A stretch of DNA of 64,000 nt, taken from QQWI01 sp964522015. Lineage in GTDB: Bacteria > Bacillota > Clostridia > Peptostreptococcales > Acidaminobacteraceae. The notes beneath the pieces are model-generated. The model was not told the DNA's origin, did not search any database, and saw only the letters and a program-made list of their open reading frames with translations. The position numbers and the translations under genes were made by a program. Position 1 is the stretch's first letter. Each line of letters starts with the position of its first letter. Shown one piece after another: positions 7,594 to 17,036 of this stretch. The stretch is from positions 1 to 64,000 of the forward strand of contig CAZFST010000024.1 in NCBI GenBank assembly GCA_964522015.1, in the 5' to 3' direction.

Positions 7594-8353
7594 CTAGAGT
7601 TCCTCCGGTTGCAAGGATAGATAAGGTATCAGAGATTTTTAGATACAGCTGCTCGTTTGTCATATTGCCTCGGTAAAGCTGATGAAAGACCTCGCCGTCT
7701 TTGATAAAGAGCACTCGTTTTGCATGACTTGCAGCCAGTGTACTGTGTGTCACCATCAAGATGGTCTGACCGTCTTGGTTAATGCGGGTAAACATTTCAA
7801 GCAATTGTTCTGTTGATTTTGAATCCAGTGCACCGGTTGGCTCATCTGCCAATAGAATATCGGGGTGTGTAATTAGGGCCCTTGCAACAGCAGCACGTTG
7901 CTTTTCACCACCTGAAACTTCGTAGGGAAACTTTGCAAGTAGACCATCAATGCCCAACTTTCTTGAAATGGGCGCCAGTCTTTCAGTCATTTCTTGATAG
8001 GTTTTTCTTGCTAATACTAAAGGCAAGAAGATGTTATCTTGAAGAGAAAAGTTATCTAGCAAGTTGAAATCTTGAAAGACAAAGCCCAAATGCTCCCGTC
8101 TAAAATTTGTCAACTGGGCTTCTTTGAGTTTGGCAAGGCTATTTCCAGAAATGGTAATATCACCACTGGTGGGTCTATCAAGGGAAGCCAGCAGGTTTAA
8201 GAGGGTGGTTTTACCCGATCCCGACTCACCCATGATGGCGATGTATTCCCCTTCTTCAACAGAAAAGTTGACATTTTTCAAGGCTTCTACTGTGTTGCCA
8301 CCAAATCTTGTTTGGTAGACTTTTTTGAGGTTATTGACAATGAGTAGTGACAT
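7586..8353 (-). CDS. BceA-type ABC transporter ATP-binding protein
   Basis: A 255-residue ATPase that powers the adjacent permease. Walker A is GESGSGKTT, the Q loop is in FVFQDFNLLD, the signature is VSGGEKQRAA and Walker B is ILLADEPTGALDS, followed by the switch His in MVTHS. The start at 8353 is chosen because AAGGAG lies 6 bases upstream; an earlier in-frame ATG at 8452 would add 33 residues without a ribosome site. It is transcribed from a promoter about 120 bases upstream that follows a BceR-like operator. Confidence 0.9.
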   Translation of the reverse strand: MSLLIVNNLKKVYQTRFGGNTVEALKNVNFSVEEGEYIAIMGESGSGKTTLLNLLASLDRPTSGDITISGNSLAKLKEAQLTNFRREHLGFVFQDFNLLDNFSLQDNIFLPLVLARKTYQEMTERLAPISRKLGIDGLLAKFPYEVSGGEKQRAAVARALITHPDILLADEPTGALDSKSTEQLLEMFTRINQDGQTILMVTHSTLAASHAKRVLFIKDGEVFHQLYRGNMTNEQLYLKISDTLSILATGGTLDA

Positions 8354-8472
8354 GTTAGGCTCCTTAGGTTTGTTCGCTTGGAGTGGTGATTTGTTGGTAA
8401 TCTGCAAATCACTTATCGGTGTTTGTTTGAGTATGGATTGGACGTTTTTCAATTGCCCGTCCTGATAGATTC

Positions 8473-8501
8473 AGTATAGTCCTATTTGGGTACTGTTTCC
8501 A
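8473..8501 (-). promoter_or_regulatory. predicted promoter of the ABC transporter pair
   Basis: On the minus strand TGGAAA (8501-8496) and TATACT (8478-8473) are separated by 17 bases. The weak -35 is typical of an activator-dependent promoter. It lies between the kinase gene and the ABC genes and 30 bases downstream of the TTACA-N4-TGTAA site. Confidence 0.55.
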
Positions 8502-8518
8502 TCGATTCACCTTACATT

Positions 8519-8552
8519 TTAAAAAGCAACCTTACAGATTTGTAAGATTGCT
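8519..8552 (-). promoter_or_regulatory. BceR-like operator inside a hairpin/terminator
   Basis: TTACA-GATT-TGTAA (8532-8545) matches the TNACA-N4-TGTAA pattern described for BceR-type response regulators. It is embedded in a longer dyad (AAGCAA..TTGCTT), which on the minus strand ends in GCTTTTTA and could also terminate the kinase transcript. Its position upstream of the ABC promoter suggests activation by the adjacent regulator. Confidence 0.55.
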
Positions 8553-8557
8553 TAAAA

Positions 8558-9559
8558 TTAATGGCCCTTGCTTGACTTTAGGCTAAGGCCTTTTGCGGGA
8601 AAGGTGATGAACACCTTGGTGCCTACCCCAACCTCCGAAGTAACTTGTATGGTCATCCCCAACAAAGTGCATACCCGCTTGGCAAGAAACAAGCCAATGC
8701 CAGTGGCCCGCATATCTTTTCTCCCGTTGTAACCTGTAAAGCCCTTCTCAAAAACCCGTGGTAAATCATGGGCCTCAATACCCATGCCCGAGTCCTGGAT
8801 CACCAGAACAAATGGTCCATCCCCTTCTGTATAAATCTTGATTTGCCCCTTATTGGTATACTTGAGAGCGTTTGAAATCACCTGATCCAGCACAACACTG
8901 ACCCATTTTTCATCGGTTAGCACCATCAGGTCTTCTGGAATATCAAGGACCAGGGACAGTTGCTTTTCAATAAAAATACTGCGGTATTTTTTCACAGTGG
9001 TAGCCGCCAATTTCTGTAGGGGCTGGGCCGTTAGCACAAGATCCGAAGACTCCCCATCAAGGCGAATCATCTGCAGGGCCATTTCAACATACTGCTCTAT
9101 TTTGAATCGTTCCAGCTGCATCATCCGCTTCTTTTCACTATCGGGCATGGTCTGAAGCATCAGGTCCAGGGCCGCAATGGGGGTTTTTATCTGATGGACC
9201 CACAGGGTATAATAGGCCATCAGTTCGCTAATATTAAGGTCCGAATCGGATTTTAATTGTCTGTTTTGGTTAATCAAGGTGGATAAGGTCTGTTGGTAGC
9301 AGGCCTCCAGGGAATCCAGGGGCCCTGGCAAACCTTTCAGAGTTGGGTCGTTAGTGACCACCACCCGCTCTAGCTTGGCAGTGGTGCGTTTCACAATCAG
9401 GTGCCTAACCAGAGTGGCAAAAGACACCATAAAAATGGTCAACACCCAACCATAAAGAATTGCAGCCACTGGCAAACCATATAGCCAACCAAGGCCAGAG
9501 AAGGTGGCACCAGTGACAGCCATTAATCCCATTGAAAATAATAAATGTTTATCTTTCAT
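8558..9559 (-). CDS. BceS-type intramembrane-sensing histidine kinase
   Basis: A 333-residue sensor kinase with two membrane segments (about residues 8-28 and 33-55) and almost no extracytoplasmic loop. This is the hallmark of intramembrane-sensing kinases that take their signal from a BceAB transporter. His122 lies in WVHQIKTPIAAL. The ATPase domain shows N-box NALKYT, DSGMGIE and GIGLFLAKRV. It follows the regulator gene by 12 bases. Together with the downstream ABC genes it forms a complete flux-sensing resistance module. Confidence 0.9.
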   Translation of the reverse strand: MKDKHLLFSMGLMAVTGATFSGLGWLYGLPVAAILYGWVLTIFMVSFATLVRHLIVKRTTAKLERVVVTNDPTLKGLPGPLDSLEACYQQTLSTLINQNRQLKSDSDLNISELMAYYTLWVHQIKTPIAALDLMLQTMPDSEKKRMMQLERFKIEQYVEMALQMIRLDGESSDLVLTAQPLQKLAATTVKKYRSIFIEKQLSLVLDIPEDLMVLTDEKWVSVVLDQVISNALKYTNKGQIKIYTEGDGPFVLVIQDSGMGIEAHDLPRVFEKGFTGYNGRKDMRATGIGLFLAKRVCTLLGMTIQVTSEVGVGTKVFITFPAKGLSLKSSKGH

Positions 9560-9571
9560 GGATTTTCCTCA

Positions 9572-10282
9572 TCAATCATCCCCTTGGGCAGCTAAGCCAA
9601 AGGCTTCAGGTGTATTGACACGGTAGCCAACCCCTTTTTTGGTGACAATAAAGTTCTTTAAACCAATCTCCTCAAGTTTCTTTTTAAGACGGGTCATATT
9701 AACGGTTAGGGTATTATCATCAATAAAACTATCGCTTTCCCAGAGTTTTGTCATGATAGCACTGCGGGAAATGATCTCCGTGGGATTTTCCATCAGCACT
9801 TGCAGGGTTTTGAAATCATTTTTAGTCAGTTCAATCTGGCTGTCCCCATATCGCAAAGTGGCATCTGTCAGATTTAACATCACCCCAGCGTAGCTCATAA
9901 AATTGGTTTGCCCCACGTAGTCGTAAGTCCGCCGCATAATGGCTTGAATCTTCGCCACAAAAACCCCTAAATCAAAGGGCTTTGCAATAAAATCATCGGC
10001 CCCTAGGTTCATGGCCATCACCATATTCATGCTGTCTGCTGCTGAAGAAATAAACAGAATAGGGACTTTAGACACTTTTCTGATTTCACCGCACCAATAG
10101 AACCCACTATAATAAGGCAGGGAGATATCCAGCAAAACCAGTTGGGGTTCTGCTGCTATAAACGTGTTCAGGACACCCTTAAAATCCGTCACACAGTCCA
10201 CCTGGTAACCCCAATTTTGAAGGGTTTGCTGCATCACTTGCGCGATGATGGGATCATCTTCTACCACTAATATCTTATACAT
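9572..10282 (-). CDS. BceR-type OmpR-family response regulator
   Basis: A 236-residue regulator with a receiver domain (acidic pair D9-D10, phospho-acceptor D52 in LLDISLPYYSG, K in AKPFD) and a C-terminal winged-helix DNA-binding domain (DDNTLTVNMTRLKKKL, GVGYRV). It should be phosphorylated by the kinase encoded 12 bases downstream. It is predicted to bind the TTACA-N4-TGTAA site before the ABC genes. The gene lies 21 bases after the VanZ-like gene and may share its transcript. Confidence 0.9.
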   Translation of the reverse strand: MYKILVVEDDPIIAQVMQQTLQNWGYQVDCVTDFKGVLNTFIAAEPQLVLLDISLPYYSGFYWCGEIRKVSKVPILFISSAADSMNMVMAMNLGADDFIAKPFDLGVFVAKIQAIMRRTYDYVGQTNFMSYAGVMLNLTDATLRYGDSQIELTKNDFKTLQVLMENPTEIISRSAIMTKLWESDSFIDDNTLTVNMTRLKKKLEEIGLKNFIVTKKGVGYRVNTPEAFGLAAQGDD

Positions 10283-10303
10283 CTTGTCTCCCGTCAGATT
10301 CTA

Positions 10304-10897
10304 CTATAAATGCCTTACTCTTTTAAAGGCATGTGACCTTAGCAAAAATGCAAACTGAAAAATACCCATGCCCAGCAGTGCCCCTGCAGAATCAATCAAT
10401 ACATCCACCACACCTGGCCCTCGGCCTGGGACAAAGGATTGATGCCACTCATCGCTGACTGCGTACAAAGTGCAGACCATCAGGGTGATTGCCACCATGG
10501 CAAAAGTCTGTCTTTTATAAAGGCCAAACTTGTCAACCGCCACAAGTCGCCTTACTAAAATGGCTAAAATCAAATAGGCCATAAAGTGGGCTGACTTTCT
10601 AAGGAGTACATGAAGTAGCTCAATGTTGATTTGAGCGTTGTCACTTAAATGGAGCCACTGGCCAATCCACTTCAGCACCGCTTCAACAATGCCTAAACTC
10701 ATGCCCCCAGACCGATCACCGGTCTGGGCAGACATGATAAAAATGCCAAGCATCCAGGCCAAGACCCAAATAAGCCGCCCAATCCGCCTATCCATAAAGT
10801 GCGGCCTGTCTGCAAGACGAGACCTTTTGTCTGCAATACTGGTCTTGCTGTTTGTAAAACGGGACCAGTTGTGCTGCTTATTATTTTTCAAAATCAT
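10304..10897 (-). CDS. VanZ-like membrane protein
   Basis: A 197-residue protein with four predicted membrane segments and the VanZ-family signature (RKSAHFMAYLILA, SDEWHQSFVPGRGPGVVDVLIDSAGALLG). VanZ proteins give low-level teicoplanin resistance in enterococci, but most family members have no known role. The ATG overlaps the stop of glpK (ATGA at 10897-10894), with GAAGGTG just upstream, so translation is coupled. The first ~34 residues are polar and look poorly conserved; a later ATG at MDRRIGR is possible. It stands directly before the bceRS-like genes, which fits a cell-envelope theme. Confidence 0.8.
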   Translation of the reverse strand: MILKNNKQHNWSRFTNSKTSIADKRSRLADRPHFMDRRIGRLIWVLAWMLGIFIMSAQTGDRSGGMSLGIVEAVLKWIGQWLHLSDNAQINIELLHVLLRKSAHFMAYLILAILVRRLVAVDKFGLYKRQTFAMVAITLMVCTLYAVSDEWHQSFVPGRGPGVVDVLIDSAGALLGMGIFQFAFLLRSHAFKRVRHL

Positions 10898-12411
10898 TCA
10901 CCTTCAGATTCCTCCCAGGCCCTTGACCGTTCAACGGCCCGCTGCCAGCCCCGGTACTGCTTTTCACGGATTTCCTGTGGCATATCCCCAGTAAAGGCAC
11001 GCTCTAGGCACCAGTTAAGTGCAATGTCCTCTTTTGACGACCAAAACCCCACTGCCAACCCCGCTAAATAGGCGGCGCCAAGGGCTGTGGTCTCTCGAAC
11101 TTGAGGTCGATGGACTGGCACCCCTAAGATATCGGCCTGAAACTGCATCAAAAAGTCATTGGCTGTGGCGCCCCCATCTACTTTTAAGGTATCCAAATGG
11201 ATGCCAGAATCCTCTTGCATGGCTTCTAGTACGTCTCGTGTCTGATAGGCGATAGCCTCCAAGGTGGCCCTAATAATATGATCTTTACCAGCCCCTCGGG
11301 TTAAGCCCACAATGGTGCCCCGGGCATACATGTCCCAATAAGGTGCACCAAGCCCTGCAAAGGCTGGCACCAAGTAAACGCCCCCAGCATCTGGTACTTT
11401 AGCCGCATAATAACCGCTATCAGCGGCCTCAGATATCATCTTCATTTCGTCTCGGAGCCACTGAACCAAGGCCCCACCCATAAAAATCGAACCTTCAAGA
11501 GCATAGGTGATCTCGTCACCAATCCCCCACGCAATAGTGGTTATGAGCCCATTCTTTGAAGGCACCATCTTTGAACCGGTGTTCATGAGCATAAAGCAGC
11601 CCGTGCCATAGGTATTTTTGGCCATTCCCTGACTAAAGCAGGCCTGTCCAAACATGGCCGCCTGTTGATCACCTGCGCAGCCCGCTATAGGAATCTGAGC
11701 GTTACCAAAGGTTTGAGGGTCTGTCACCCCGAATATTCCCGATGTGGGTTTAACCTCGGGCAGCATACTTTTTGGAATATCTAGAGCATTTAAAATGATA
11801 TCGTCCCAGGCAAGGGTTTTGATGTTAAAAAGCATGGTTCTGGAGGCGTTAGAGTAGTCGGTGGCATGAACTGCCCCCCTGGTGAGATTCCAAATTAGCC
11901 AAGAGTCAATGGTGCCAAACAGCAAATCCCCCTGATTGGCTTTCTCCCTTGCCCCTGGTACATTGTCAAGAATCCACTTCACTTTTGTGCCCGAAAAATA
12001 GGCGTCCACCATCAGACCCGTATTGTCCCTTATGTATTGTTCGTAGCCCCCAGATTTAAGGTCATCGCAAATGGCAGCTGTCCGCCGGCACTGCCAGACA
12101 ATTGCATTATAAATGGGTTTCCCCGTTTGTTTATCCCAAACCACAGTGGTTTCTCTTTGATTGGTAATGCCAATGGCCGCTATTTGATGGGGTGAAACCC
12201 CTGCCGTTTCCAGAGCCTCCCGAGCAACCCCCATTTGAGCTCCCCAAATTTCCATGGGATCATGCTCCACCCAACCTGGTTTTGGAAAGTACTGGGTCAA
12301 GGGCTTTTGGGCCATTTTCACAATTTGACCCCCGTGATCAAATAAGATTGCCCTGGTGCTAGTGGTGCCTTGATCAAAAGCCAGTAAGTACTTTTTTGTC
12401 TCGTTTGCCAT
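10894..12411 (-). CDS. glpK: glycerol kinase
   Basis: A 505-residue FGGY-family kinase that phosphorylates glycerol to glycerol 3-phosphate. Diagnostic segments include LAFDQGTTSTRAILFD at the N-terminus, GITNQRETTVVWDK, the DYSNASRTMLFN stretch, AGDQQAAMFGQ, and the C-terminal DGGATANDFLMQFQ and ALGAAYLAG. The start at 12411 is preceded by GGGGG about 8 bases upstream; a longer frame would run back into the TerA-like gene. No glpF or glpD neighbour is present, so glycerol use is scattered or the gene serves lipid precursor supply. Confidence 0.95.
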   Translation of the reverse strand: MANETKKYLLAFDQGTTSTRAILFDHGGQIVKMAQKPLTQYFPKPGWVEHDPMEIWGAQMGVAREALETAGVSPHQIAAIGITNQRETTVVWDKQTGKPIYNAIVWQCRRTAAICDDLKSGGYEQYIRDNTGLMVDAYFSGTKVKWILDNVPGAREKANQGDLLFGTIDSWLIWNLTRGAVHATDYSNASRTMLFNIKTLAWDDIILNALDIPKSMLPEVKPTSGIFGVTDPQTFGNAQIPIAGCAGDQQAAMFGQACFSQGMAKNTYGTGCFMLMNTGSKMVPSKNGLITTIAWGIGDEITYALEGSIFMGGALVQWLRDEMKMISEAADSGYYAAKVPDAGGVYLVPAFAGLGAPYWDMYARGTIVGLTRGAGKDHIIRATLEAIAYQTRDVLEAMQEDSGIHLDTLKVDGGATANDFLMQFQADILGVPVHRPQVRETTALGAAYLAGLAVGFWSSKEDIALNWCLERAFTGDMPQEIREKQYRGWQRAVERSRAWEESEGE

Positions 12412-12434
12412 GATGAACCCCCTACTTTTGAGAT

Positions 12435-13694
12435 TTACTTGCTGCCAGCCGTCCACTTCAATCCTAAATTATAAGCCGCATCAAGCTCCCTATGGCCTTT
12501 ATGAAAAGTCACCAGTTTTTCAATACTAAAGGTTTCGTTATTCTGATTTTCTAGCAGTGCAATGCCACACATCATCAGATTGGAACCGTATTCATCCATT
12601 CTTACAATGATCTCTGGACCCTGAGGATTTTTAATGGTGACAACCCCCATGGCCTCGCTCCAATTGACTGCCCCTTCGTAGATATACGTAAAGATTAAAA
12701 TCCGCTTGAAGTCAGCAATCCGACCGCCGTTGATCCTGAGATTCTCTCCTGTGGTACTTGAACCAGAACGGTCATCCCCATCCAGTTGCACATAGGGGAA
12801 ATCATGATAATAGCCAAATGAATTGCCAAGGGCTTGAACAATTCCCTTGCTCCCATCCTTCATTTCAAAAAAACAGCCCAGGTCTAGATCAATGCTCTTT
12901 GAACCCGAACCGAAAAGTGAATTCATAATCCCCTTTTGGTAGGGATTCTTTTGGGTCCAGTTCAAGTTGATAACCAACTCACCAAGGCTGGTGTTCTCTC
13001 TCTTTTGCAGGTTGATTTTATCGCCCTTTTTTTTGAGTTCGATTTTATTGCCCACCACATTTTGTCCATTGTCACCATTTGGAGGATTGCCCCCTATAGG
13101 CCCATTGCCCGTTATAGGCCCATTGCTCTCTTTCCTGACATTGGAGATAACAGTATTGCCAGAATTGGCAGGACCACTGTTAACAATCGATATGTTCAGG
13201 TCAATTGGCTCAGTCAAGCCGTTTATCTGCCTGAACTCCTTGATACCGCCTAAAAAGCCAATCCCGGTAGCATTGATTTTCCATTCCCCATTGTGCCGAT
13301 AAACCTCCAGCACCGAAACCGCCGTCTCCTGAGAAAATGTCATATCCATATTGTAACTGAACAGTTCCTGGTTGTCATTTGAATTCACAACTTTTGCTAA
13401 AAAGCCACTAAGGCCACCAAAGGGTTTCTGATCCGGCAAATACGCTGCAATCACCAATTTCGTGATCTGACCACTCACCTTTAACAGGTCGATTTCCAAA
13501 CCCAACTGATCCATATCATAAATAACAGCACCATCTAGAGACCGCTTGTTTTTCGTATAAATAAATTCAGCCCCAGGTCCACCCACAGCAATAGCACTGA
13601 ACATCACTTGCCCCGCAGGTCCCATCATAACTCTCAGCTTAGAAATTCCAGTTCCTTTAGTAATATCCGCTTTTTGCCCTTTCACTAATTGCAT
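12435..13694 (-). CDS. two-domain TerD/TerA-like protein
   Basis: A 419-residue cytoplasmic protein with two TerD-superfamily beta-sandwich domains (about residues 1-165 and 235-415). They are joined by a flexible Gly/Asn/Pro linker with a short internal repeat (GPITGN/GPIGGN). The second domain has the acidic patterns of the family (DLDLGCFFEMKDG, DGDDRSG) that bind calcium in characterised TerD proteins. TerA/TerD proteins are linked to tellurite resistance and to membrane-associated stress complexes, but the full ter cluster (TerB, TerC, TerZ) is absent here. It is 23 bases from glpK and likely co-transcribed. Confidence 0.8.
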   Translation of the reverse strand: MQLVKGQKADITKGTGISKLRVMMGPAGQVMFSAIAVGGPGAEFIYTKNKRSLDGAVIYDMDQLGLEIDLLKVSGQITKLVIAAYLPDQKPFGGLSGFLAKVVNSNDNQELFSYNMDMTFSQETAVSVLEVYRHNGEWKINATGIGFLGGIKEFRQINGLTEPIDLNISIVNSGPANSGNTVISNVRKESNGPITGNGPIGGNPPNGDNGQNVVGNKIELKKKGDKINLQKRENTSLGELVINLNWTQKNPYQKGIMNSLFGSGSKSIDLDLGCFFEMKDGSKGIVQALGNSFGYYHDFPYVQLDGDDRSGSSTTGENLRINGGRIADFKRILIFTYIYEGAVNWSEAMGVVTIKNPQGPEIIVRMDEYGSNLMMCGIALLENQNNETFSIEKLVTFHKGHRELDAAYNLGLKWTAGSK

Positions 13695-13846
13695 GGTCTT
13701 ATCCCCCTATTTTCTTAGGTATAACCTCAAAAACAATCCCAACAGGTATATCACGGTCCTCTACTATCAACATTCTCATAGAAAGATTTATCTGTCAATG
13801 CAGGATTGTGGAAACTTGATTAGAGAAAAAACGTCCAAAGCCCTAA

Positions 13847-13886
13847 AAAGACAACCATCAGGAAAGATTCCTAAATGATTGTCTTT
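13847..13886 (-). terminator. terminator of the EamA-family transporter gene
   Basis: A long hairpin, AAAGACAATCAT paired with ATGGTTGTCTTT with an inner AGGAA/TTCCT stem. On the minus strand it is followed by TTTTTAGGG. It separates the transporter gene from the TerA-like operon. Confidence 0.75.
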
Positions 13887-13931
13887 AAAATTGTTACATG
13901 GATGTGGTTAATATCTGTACAGGGTAACTTT

Positions 13932-14843
13932 TTAATGCTTCTCATGGAGATGTAAAAGCAGTGTCGCACTTAAAATCAGAAGAACACCCACCATTTGGAG
14001 TGGATTCATTTGTTCTTTTAAGAACAAGTAGGCCAATATCAAGGTGATTGGTAGTTCAATGGTAGCAACCACTGTCAGCTTTTCTGAGCCAATGATTTTT
14101 AAAGCACTGAATATAAAAATAACGGGTAAAATACCTGCACAAAGGGTCAATAGAAAGATCATGGGCACTTGAGACACTTGAAGGGTTAAAGGCATCTTCG
14201 TTAAGATGATCACGGAACCACTAATAATTGCACCAAATAGGGCTGTATAAAAATTGATGACATTGGGTTTGATAGCTTGTAGTTTTAAGTCAGCAAATAC
14301 ATTGAAAAAGGCATAACATAAACTGCTCATTAAGCCAAAAGCGATGCCAATAGCCGTTGCAGCAATGGGCGCTTTTCCTAAAATGCCAAGTACCAGGGCT
14401 GCCCCAGACATGGCCAGCATAACAGAGCCATAATTATACCACTTTAGTTGTCTCATACCTGTGACAGCAAAGAAAAGGGTTACAAATACTGGATTCAAAA
14501 ACAGCAACATGGAAGCTAAGCCAGCACTCATATGATCCAGTGCAATATAAAAGAAAAAGTTAGTGCCTGTACTGCCGATAATCCCCTGCAGTGCTAGATG
14601 TAACAACTGCTTCTTAGAGACTTTAAAATGTGCAGGATTTCTAATGCCTATCCAAATACCAAGTAAAATTAGGGTCAATGTAAATTGATAGAACATCAAT
14701 TGAATTGGTGATAAACCATTGGTTAATAGATTTTTACTGATAATGGCTATAAATGAAAAGAAAAATGCTGCTGCAAAGGCATATAGATAGCCTTTTAAGT
14801 GATGATTTGAAACCGTCGTATTTTTGGTCTTTGAATGTGTCAT
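13932..14843 (-). CDS. EamA/DMT-family transporter
   Basis: A 303-residue permease with about ten membrane segments in two repeated EamA halves (first half with FSFIAIISKNLL, second with ALVLGILG and GSEKLTVVATIELPITLILAYLFL). Family members export amino acids or other small metabolites; the substrate here is unknown. The start at 14843 has GCGAGG 6 bases upstream; an ATG 37 codons earlier lacks a ribosome site and would add a poorly fitting hydrophobic segment. It is divergent from the MATE gene. Confidence 0.85.
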   Translation of the reverse strand: MTHSKTKNTTVSNHHLKGYLYAFAAAFFFSFIAIISKNLLTNGLSPIQLMFYQFTLTLILLGIWIGIRNPAHFKVSKKQLLHLALQGIIGSTGTNFFFYIALDHMSAGLASMLLFLNPVFVTLFFAVTGMRQLKWYNYGSVMLAMSGAALVLGILGKAPIAATAIGIAFGLMSSLCYAFFNVFADLKLQAIKPNVINFYTALFGAIISGSVIILTKMPLTLQVSQVPMIFLLTLCAGILPVIFIFSALKIIGSEKLTVVATIELPITLILAYLFLKEQMNPLQMVGVLLILSATLLLHLHEKH

Positions 14844-15017
14844 GATAACCTCGCTTGTAACAACATCATAAAGTCCCACTGGACAAATGGCAAGGTAAAA
14901 ACAAATATTCTTTCGTAACACATCAAGTTTATGCTTTAGGTGACCTTGTCCCAATTCATTCTTTTTCTAGCGGTACCATACCACTTTGGCGTATAATGAA
15001 AAAGAGGTGATTAGCCA

Positions 15018-16394
15018 ATGACCAATTTGCCAATAAAAGAAAACAAAATGGGCCTTGTCCCAATACCAAAGTTGATTTTAACCATGGCTCTTCCGGCTAT
15101 TTTTTCAATGTTAGTACAAGCCCTTTATAATGTCGTAGACAGTATATTCGTGGCGCAAATCAGTGAAAATGCTTTAACAGCAGTTTCTTTGGCCTTCCCC
15201 ATACAATTGATAGTGGTTGCAGCTTTTGTGGGCCTAGGCATCGGCATGAATGCCAATATCTCAAGGCGACTGGGTCAAAAGAATATCCCAGGGGCTGCTC
15301 TTGTCAGTACCCACGGAGCACTCTTTGGACTGGTGCTAAGTGGCATTGTGGCCTTAATTGGTATTTTCTTATCTGGCTTTTATTTCTCCCTGTTTACCGA
15401 TGTTCCATCCATTCTTTCTGATGGTACCCGTTATGTTCAAATTGTCACCATCTTATCTGTTTTTAGAATCATGTCGCAAACTGCAACCAGTACCCTCCAA
15501 GGATCTGGGGAAATGGTCCATCCCATGATCGCCCAACTACTGGGGGCAGTAGCCAATATTATTCTTGATCCAATTATGATATTTGGCTGGTTTGGATTCC
15601 CTGCACTTGGAGTCCCTGGTGCGGCCATTGCAACCATCTTAGCACAGTTCTTAACCATGGTTTATATCTGGTGGTGGCTTTACAAGGGCACATCGCAAAT
15701 CAAACCCAACTTTAAGACCTTTAAGTTTGATCCTGAAATCAGTAAAAGCATCATTGCCATTGGCTTTCCAGCAGCCATTATGCAGGGACTTGGTTCTGTG
15801 ATGCTAGCCGGGGTCAATTTGATTGTGGCCCCATTTGGTGTCACGGCACTTGCTGTGATGGGAGTCTACTACAAGTTGCAAATGATTGTCTTTATGCCCG
15901 TGTTTGGCTTAAATACTGGTACCTTACCAGTTGTGGGTTTCAATTTTGGGGCCAAACTATTTAAACGGCTTTTTGGAGCCATTAAATTTAGTACCTCTTT
16001 AGCCATTGGCTATATGAGTCTTTGCATGTTGGTATTTCAAATCTTCCCGATCGGCATGTTAAAATTATTTGATGCTTCCCCTGAAATGATTGCCCTTGGT
16101 ATACCAGCCCTTAAGACGATTAGCTTTGGTTTCCCCATGGTGGCCATTACAATTATCTTAAGTGGCTCCTTCAATGGACTGGGCAAAGCTCAAACCAGCT
16201 TATTCATCTCCATTGTAAGGCAGTTGATTGTGCTCCTCCCTGTATCTTATCTATTTGGTTTGCTATTTGGCATTAATGGTATTTGGTATGGTCTTGTCAT
16301 CGCAGAAGTTATTGGTGTCAGCCTTACGCTCTACCTGTTTTTACGTTTTTCAAAATCTATCATAAAAAAAGGAGTCTCAAATGAAATCAACTAA
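15018..16394 (+). CDS. MATE-family multidrug efflux protein
   Basis: A 458-residue transporter with about twelve membrane segments in two MATE halves (ALPAIFSMLVQALYNVVDSIFV at the N-terminus, with the second half beginning at ILTMALP-like IIAIGFPAAIMQG). Relatives export cationic drugs or metabolites with Na+ or H+. GAGGTGATT lies about 6 bases before the ATG. The last 14 bases overlap the following lipoprotein gene, so the two are co-expressed. Confidence 0.9.
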   Translation: MTNLPIKENKMGLVPIPKLILTMALPAIFSMLVQALYNVVDSIFVAQISENALTAVSLAFPIQLIVVAAFVGLGIGMNANISRRLGQKNIPGAALVSTHGALFGLVLSGIVALIGIFLSGFYFSLFTDVPSILSDGTRYVQIVTILSVFRIMSQTATSTLQGSGEMVHPMIAQLLGAVANIILDPIMIFGWFGFPALGVPGAAIATILAQFLTMVYIWWWLYKGTSQIKPNFKTFKFDPEISKSIIAIGFPAAIMQGLGSVMLAGVNLIVAPFGVTALAVMGVYYKLQMIVFMPVFGLNTGTLPVVGFNFGAKLFKRLFGAIKFSTSLAIGYMSLCMLVFQIFPIGMLKLFDASPEMIALGIPALKTISFGFPMVAITIILSGSFNGLGKAQTSLFISIVRQLIVLLPVSYLFGLLFGINGIWYGLVIAEVIGVSLTLYLFLRFSKSIIKKGVSNEIN

Positions 16395-16977
16395 GAAAGC
16401 CATACCAAAGTCAATAATCATTGCTATTGCACTCATCATTTTAGTCGCTTTAACCCTAGGAGGTTGTGCCACGTTCAAATCTCAACTGAAGGATATTGGT
16501 GCAGAATGGCTTGGTCTAGAAAGAACCTTCCGTGTTTACGACGATTATGGAAATGAAACCCTTGTGGTAACTGGTAAAAACACAGATATGCAACCATCAG
16601 AAGTAGAAAATGTGATTATGATTGAAGTGGATGGTAGCCGCTGGCAGCATGTGGGTTCAACCCTCATTGCCTACGAAACTGGCCTTGAAAATAAAATCGA
16701 GAGTTACCGGGAAGCCCTCAATTTATCAGGGGATAACAAAGGCACGATCACCGCAGTGGATAAAGCGCTTAACCAATGGTTCTCAACTACGATTGGCCTC
16801 AAGCGAGTGGTCATGGTGAAAACCCAATCAGGCGTTCCAATTGCTGTGTTTGAAGGAGACAATGTTCTTGTTGAAGCCTCAACACTACCAAGTACCACTA
16901 AAATCCTGATTGATAATAAGCGTCTTCACATCTACCGTGCAGACCTTGAAATTCTAGAAAAGTCATTGTTTAAGTAA
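16381..16977 (+). CDS. lipoprotein of unknown function (DUF5052-like?)
   Basis: A 198-residue protein with a lipoprotein signal peptide (lipobox LGGC, Cys29) and a globular remainder. The core ERTFRVYDDYGNETL, the middle GSTLIAYE and the later VLVEASTLPSTTKILIDNKRL resemble a family of small Gram-positive lipoproteins that I recall as DUF5052, but the match is uncertain. AAAGGAG precedes the ATG. Overlap with the MATE gene suggests one transcript. The function is unknown. Confidence 0.75.
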   Translation: MKSTKKAIPKSIIIAIALIILVALTLGGCATFKSQLKDIGAEWLGLERTFRVYDDYGNETLVVTGKNTDMQPSEVENVIMIEVDGSRWQHVGSTLIAYETGLENKIESYREALNLSGDNKGTITAVDKALNQWFSTTIGLKRVVMVKTQSGVPIAVFEGDNVLVEASTLPSTTKILIDNKRLHIYRADLEILEKSLFK

Positions 16978-17036
16978 GCTCCACTTCAGTAAGATCCTTT
17001 TATGTTATGATTTTTAACCAATTCATAAGCAACAAA

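Noticed and set aside
12967..13302. Plus-strand frames opposite the TerA-like gene
   Set aside because: They are antisense shadows created by the Gly/Asn/Pro linker repeats and have no start signals.
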